NCBI RefSeq assembly: GCF_020882245.1
Contig: NC_083600.1
Location: forward strand, 1,116,001-1,180,000
Direction: 5' to 3'
Origin: Rhopalosiphum padi
Taxonomy: Eukaryota; Arthropoda; Insecta; Hemiptera; Aphididae
Length of the DNA stretch: 64,000 bases
Shown here one piece after another: positions 63,870 through 64,000 of this stretch. The notes under the pieces were generated by a model, which saw only the letters and a program-made list of their open reading frames with translations, was not told the origin of the DNA and did not search any database. Positions within the stretch are counted from its first letter, which is position 1; the number at the start of each line of letters is the position of its first letter. The position numbers were made by a program, and so were the translations under genes.

Positions 63870-64000
63870 ACAGGGTGATCGACTAAACATGCTCACCATT
63901 TTTTCACTTTGATAATGAATTTATTCAAATTATAACTTTTAGTATTTTTAAATATATTTAAAGACCATATTTTAAAATTTCTGGATTATTCTAAGACTAT
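63870..64000. mobile_element. TA-flanked MITE family, copy truncated by the window end
   Basis: It starts CAGGGTGATCGACTAAACAT, with GCTCACC and AATGAATTTATTCAAATT following as in the other copies, and then AAAGACCATATTTTAAAATT. The second end lies outside the window. Confidence 0.65.

Overview
The window looks like nuclear DNA of a sap-feeding hemipteran, most likely an aphid. This is inferred from its very high A+T content, short introns with GT/AG ends, dense MITEs and old FLYWCH/MULE-type transposase fragments; no species-specific marker was checked. No bacterial operon, CRISPR array, rRNA or convincing tRNA was seen.

Layout: (1) 1-6.4 kb is a transposon graveyard. A decayed FLYWCH/MULE transposase carries a 237-bp hAT-type MITE with an 8-bp target duplication. 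Next to it lies a 4.16-kb element bounded by about 135-bp inverted repeats and TA duplications, which holds a retrotransposon gag remnant, small palindromic elements, a tandem duplication and another MITE. (2) 8.4-12.5 kb, minus strand: a seven-exon monocarboxylate-transporter (SLC16) gene with two possible C-termini. A good minus-strand donor at 27.6 kb may mark its 5' non-coding exon across a 15-kb intron. (3) 28.6-31.0 kb, plus strand: a five-exon gene joining a TFPT/Nhp10-like coiled coil to an HMG box, probably an INO80 chromatin-remodelling subunit. (4) 31.1-33.0 kb, minus strand: glyoxalase II (HAGH), convergent with the HMG gene, with a stop-free 60-nt intron inside its last ORF. (5) 35.5-36.2 kb, minus strand: COA4 (mitochondrial twin CX9C protein) and PTRH2 (peptidyl-tRNA hydrolase 2) as two ORFs overlapping by 8 nt, apparently on one transcript. 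(6) 36.2-64 kb is A+T-rich and without recognised coding exons. It holds MITEs, microsatellites, a degenerate 14-bp minisatellite and a few G+C-richer islands, of which 48.9-49.75 kb is the best candidate for a promoter or first exon of a gene running out of the window.

The clearest functional theme is mitochondrial: HAGH (dual mitochondrial/cytosolic start), COA4 and PTRH2 lie within 5 kb of each other. The most unusual structure is the COA4/PTRH2 overlapping ORF pair. Exon limits were worked out by hand from splice consensus, reading frame and family resemblance, without transcript data.
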